Source: Caulobacter sp. (GTDB taxonomy: Bacteria; Pseudomonadota; Alphaproteobacteria; Caulobacterales; Caulobacteraceae). Taken from it: a stretch of 64,000 bases of DNA. The position numbers and the translations under genes are program-made. The stretch lies in assembly GCF_017744445.1 (NCBI RefSeq), contig NZ_JAGIBH010000012.1:62001-126000 (forward strand), written 5' to 3'. The notes below the pieces were generated by a model. The model saw only the letters and a program-made list of their open reading frames with translations, was not told the DNA's origin and searched no databases. This document shows positions 62,314 to 64,000 of this stretch, in pieces. Each line of letters starts with the position of its first letter. The first letter of the stretch is position 1.

Positions 62314-63533
62314 GCGGCGGCCTCCGAATTGGCGGGCGCCGGCGCGCTACCGGCCTTCATCGCCGCCCAGGTCTGTTGGTATCGAGGCGCGAGCCAGCGA
62401 TTGAACTGCACCTGCGCGCCCTCCTGCCAGGAGTAGCGACCACGGATGGCGAAGCGTGAGCGCAGGCCCTGCTGGACCAGTTCGTCGACATGCATGTCTT
62501 GAGCGATGATCTTGCCGGCCGAGGTCATGATCATCTCGAGGCGCTCCTCGAAACCGGAGCTTTCGGTCGCGCCCGGCGCCACCAGGATGCCGGTGTCCTG
62601 CTCCATGGTCTCGGGACCCGTGGGCCGCAGGATCAGGTAGATGACCATGTCGCTGGTCATCACCAGCGACAGCGTCGGCGGGATGTTGGCGAAGGTGGCG
62701 CGGTTACGGTCTTCGTCCGTCAGGTTCGGGAAGATCGGTAGCACGGCCTTCTGGGTCGGGTTGAAGCTGGCGTCGGCGTGCAGTGTGCCGTTGTAGCGCA
62801 GGAAACCGGCGTCCCCCTCCCCGGCTTCCGGGAAGCTGCACAGCTCACTGGGGATGAAGTCGTGCAGCGGCCCGCGATGCAGCTTGCTGGCGTGGTAGCC
62901 GTCGTTGTTGTTCTCGAACATGACCTTCCAGTTCCAGGCGAACTGGCCGGTCATCGGCGGCGACAGGCCGTCGGCATTGGCGAGGTCATAATTGGCCACG
63001 GCCGCCTCGACCGCCGTCAGGCGCGGCGCCAGCGACGCGGCCTCGGAGTCGAAATTGATGAAGATGAAGCCCAGCCAGACCTCGACCTTGAAGGTCGGCA
63101 GCTTCACCGCTTTCTTGTTGAAGTCGCAGGTGCGCTCCATGGCCGGGGCGTTCACCAGGTCGCCGTTCAGGGAATAGACCCAGTGGTGATAGGGGCAGAC
63201 GAAGCCGCGCGTATTGCCCCGGCCCTCGGCCACCAGCATGGCGCGGTGCTGGCAGACCGCCGACATCGCCTTGATCTCGTTGTCGCGGTTACGCGTGACG
63301 ATGATCGGCTCGCCGATGATCTTGGTCGTGAAGAAGTCGCCGGGCTCCTTCACCCAGTCGACGCGGCCCACGCACAGCCATTCGTGATTGAACAGCGCCT
63401 CCTTCTCGAACTCGTAGAAGTCGGCGTCGGTGTAGCAGGCGGGCGGCAAGGTCTCGGCGGCCTCGACGCCCAGCATCGAGCGTGAAAGGCCGTCGAAGAA
63501 AGCGTCGCTGAGGAATGGCGGGCGCGGGTTCAT
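62310..63533 (-). CDS. Rieske non-haem iron oxygenase, alpha subunit
   Basis: A 407-residue aromatic-ring hydroxylating oxygenase. The Rieske [2Fe-2S] ligands are C94-Q-H96 and C113-P-Y-H116 (spacing 16), and the mononuclear iron site is DGYHASKLH with H214 and H219. No reductase or ferredoxin gene is nearby, so electrons must come from elsewhere. It is the first gene of a minus-strand catabolic operon with the extradiol dioxygenase, the amidase and the AraC regulator. Confidence 0.9.
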   Translation of the reverse strand: MNPRPPFLSDAFFDGLSRSMLGVEAAETLPPACYTDADFYEFEKEALFNHEWLCVGRVDWVKEPGDFFTTKIIGEPIIVTRNRDNEIKAMSAVCQHRAMLVAEGRGNTRGFVCPYHHWVYSLNGDLVNAPAMERTCDFNKKAVKLPTFKVEVWLGFIFINFDSEAASLAPRLTAVEAAVANYDLANADGLSPPMTGQFAWNWKVMFENNNDGYHASKLHRGPLHDFIPSELCSFPEAGEGDAGFLRYNGTLHADASFNPTQKAVLPIFPNLTDEDRNRATFANIPPTLSLVMTSDMVIYLILRPTGPETMEQDTGILVAPGATESSGFEERLEMIMTSAGKIIAQDMHVDELVQQGLRSRFAIRGRYSWQEGAQVQFNRWLAPRYQQTWAAMKAGSAPAPANSEAAA

Positions 63534-63806
63534 CGTGAAGCGCTCTGAAAGGTCGGATGTCGACCATCACGCTAGGAGCGCACCGTGGAACGGTCTTGCC
63601 TCAGCGCGCACGAAGAGTTGGTCGTCGCGCGCCCTTCGAGGCCCGCCGCCGGATTTGCAGGCGTCCGGCGCCTGGATGACGCTTGCGGCGCCCAAGTCAC
63701 GGTCACTCACCGCGCCGCCGAGAAAGCTGTCGTGCGCGCTGAGACAAGACCGGCGTCATCGCTGCGCCTAGGCTCTTAATCGTGGATATCGCCCACGGAG
63801 GACGCC
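63534..63806. promoter_or_regulatory. Divergent promoter region, Rieske operon / TauD-like gene
   Basis: 273 bp between two divergent genes, without a credible ORF. A short dyad GGTCG-gatgt-CGACC at 63551-63565 lies 18 bp from the Rieske start and might be an operator, though at this size it could be chance. A strong GGAGGA ribosome site at about 63797-63802 serves the gene to the right. Confidence 0.4.
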
Positions 63807-64000
63807 ATGACGCTGACCGCCGACATCGCCATCAAGGATCTGAAGCCGGGCTTCGGGGCCGAGATCTCCGGCATCGACCTGGCCTCGGCCCCCGACGCGG
63901 CCCTGGATCAGGTCGTGGACACCTTCCATCGCCACGGCGCCATCGCCCTGCGCGACCAGAAGATGACGCCCGATGATCTGATGCGCTTCATCGGCCGCTT
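63807..64000 (+). CDS. TauD/TfdA-family dioxygenase (partial)
   Basis: The first about 64 residues of a 2-oxoglutarate/Fe(II)-dependent dioxygenase, cut by the right edge. The family opening is clear: LKPGFGAEISGIDLASAP followed by HRHGAIALRDQKMTPDDLM. A GGAGGA ribosome site precedes the ATG. Substrates in this family include taurine and other sulfonates as well as herbicide-type acids, so it could relate either to the sulfur theme of the left part or to the divergent Rieske operon. The catalytic HxD lies outside the window. Confidence 0.85.
   Translation, partial: MTLTADIAIKDLKPGFGAEISGIDLASAPDAALDQVVDTFHRHGAIALRDQKMTPDDLMRFIGR

Overview
The window is GC-rich, densely packed chromosomal DNA that looks like a member of the Caulobacterales (Caulobacter or a close relative). 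This is inferred from five large TonB-dependent receptors in the first 32 kb, two of them of the Xanthomonas/Caulobacter receptor type, two Fec-like sigma/anti-sigma modules, an HWE-type histidine kinase, and heavy use of 4-bp ATGA start/stop overlaps. I saw no tRNA, rRNA, CRISPR array, prophage or insertion sequence.

Region 1 (1-20.7 kb) is an organosulfur acquisition island. It holds a sulfonate-type ABC transporter (binding protein at the left edge, permease, ATPase), a LysR regulator, a cysteine/3-mercaptopropionate-type thiol dioxygenase, a four-domain rhodanese protein, a glutathione transferase, a two-component flavin monooxygenase with its flavin reductase, and four TonB-dependent receptors. 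One receptor sits directly upstream of the binding-protein gene. Another has its own FecI/FecR pair. The likely flow is uptake across the outer membrane by the receptors, inner-membrane import by the ABC transporter, then C-S bond cleavage and handling of the released sulfur.

Region 2 (20.9-33.7 kb) starts with a hybrid histidine kinase carrying two different kinase modules. It continues with a sigma-FecR-receptor module followed by a Tat-exported beta-propeller/amidohydrolase and a Tat-exported flavin amine oxidase. This reads as a regulated uptake and periplasmic degradation locus for an unknown amide- or amine-containing compound.

Region 3 (34.1-46.9 kb) is the most unusual part. It is a nine-gene operon in which all eight junctions are exact 4-bp ATGA overlaps. 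It encodes a membrane anchor with a Pro-rich tail, a probable GTPase-associated protein, a zinc-ribbon GTPase, a small membrane protein, a divergent SEDS (FtsW/RodA-like) polymerase with a large periplasmic extension, a divergent penicillin-binding-type transpeptidase with SxxK, SxN and KTG motifs, a small anchored protein, a transmembrane pseudokinase with periplasmic repeats, and a secreted protein. I infer a GTPase/pseudokinase-controlled accessory cell-wall machine that I cannot match to a described system.

Region 4 (46.9-50.8 kb) is the common tesA/ybbA/ybbP-like arrangement: a periplasmic esterase divergent from an ABC ATPase and a large permease. Region 5 (50.9-58.8 kb) is an RND efflux operon (pump, adaptor, outer membrane channel) convergent with a CusRS-like two-component system. 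Region 6 (59-64 kb) has a small conserved protein, then a minus-strand catabolic operon (Rieske oxygenase, extradiol dioxygenase, acetamidase/formamidase, AraC regulator) divergent from a TauD/TfdA-type dioxygenase cut by the right edge.
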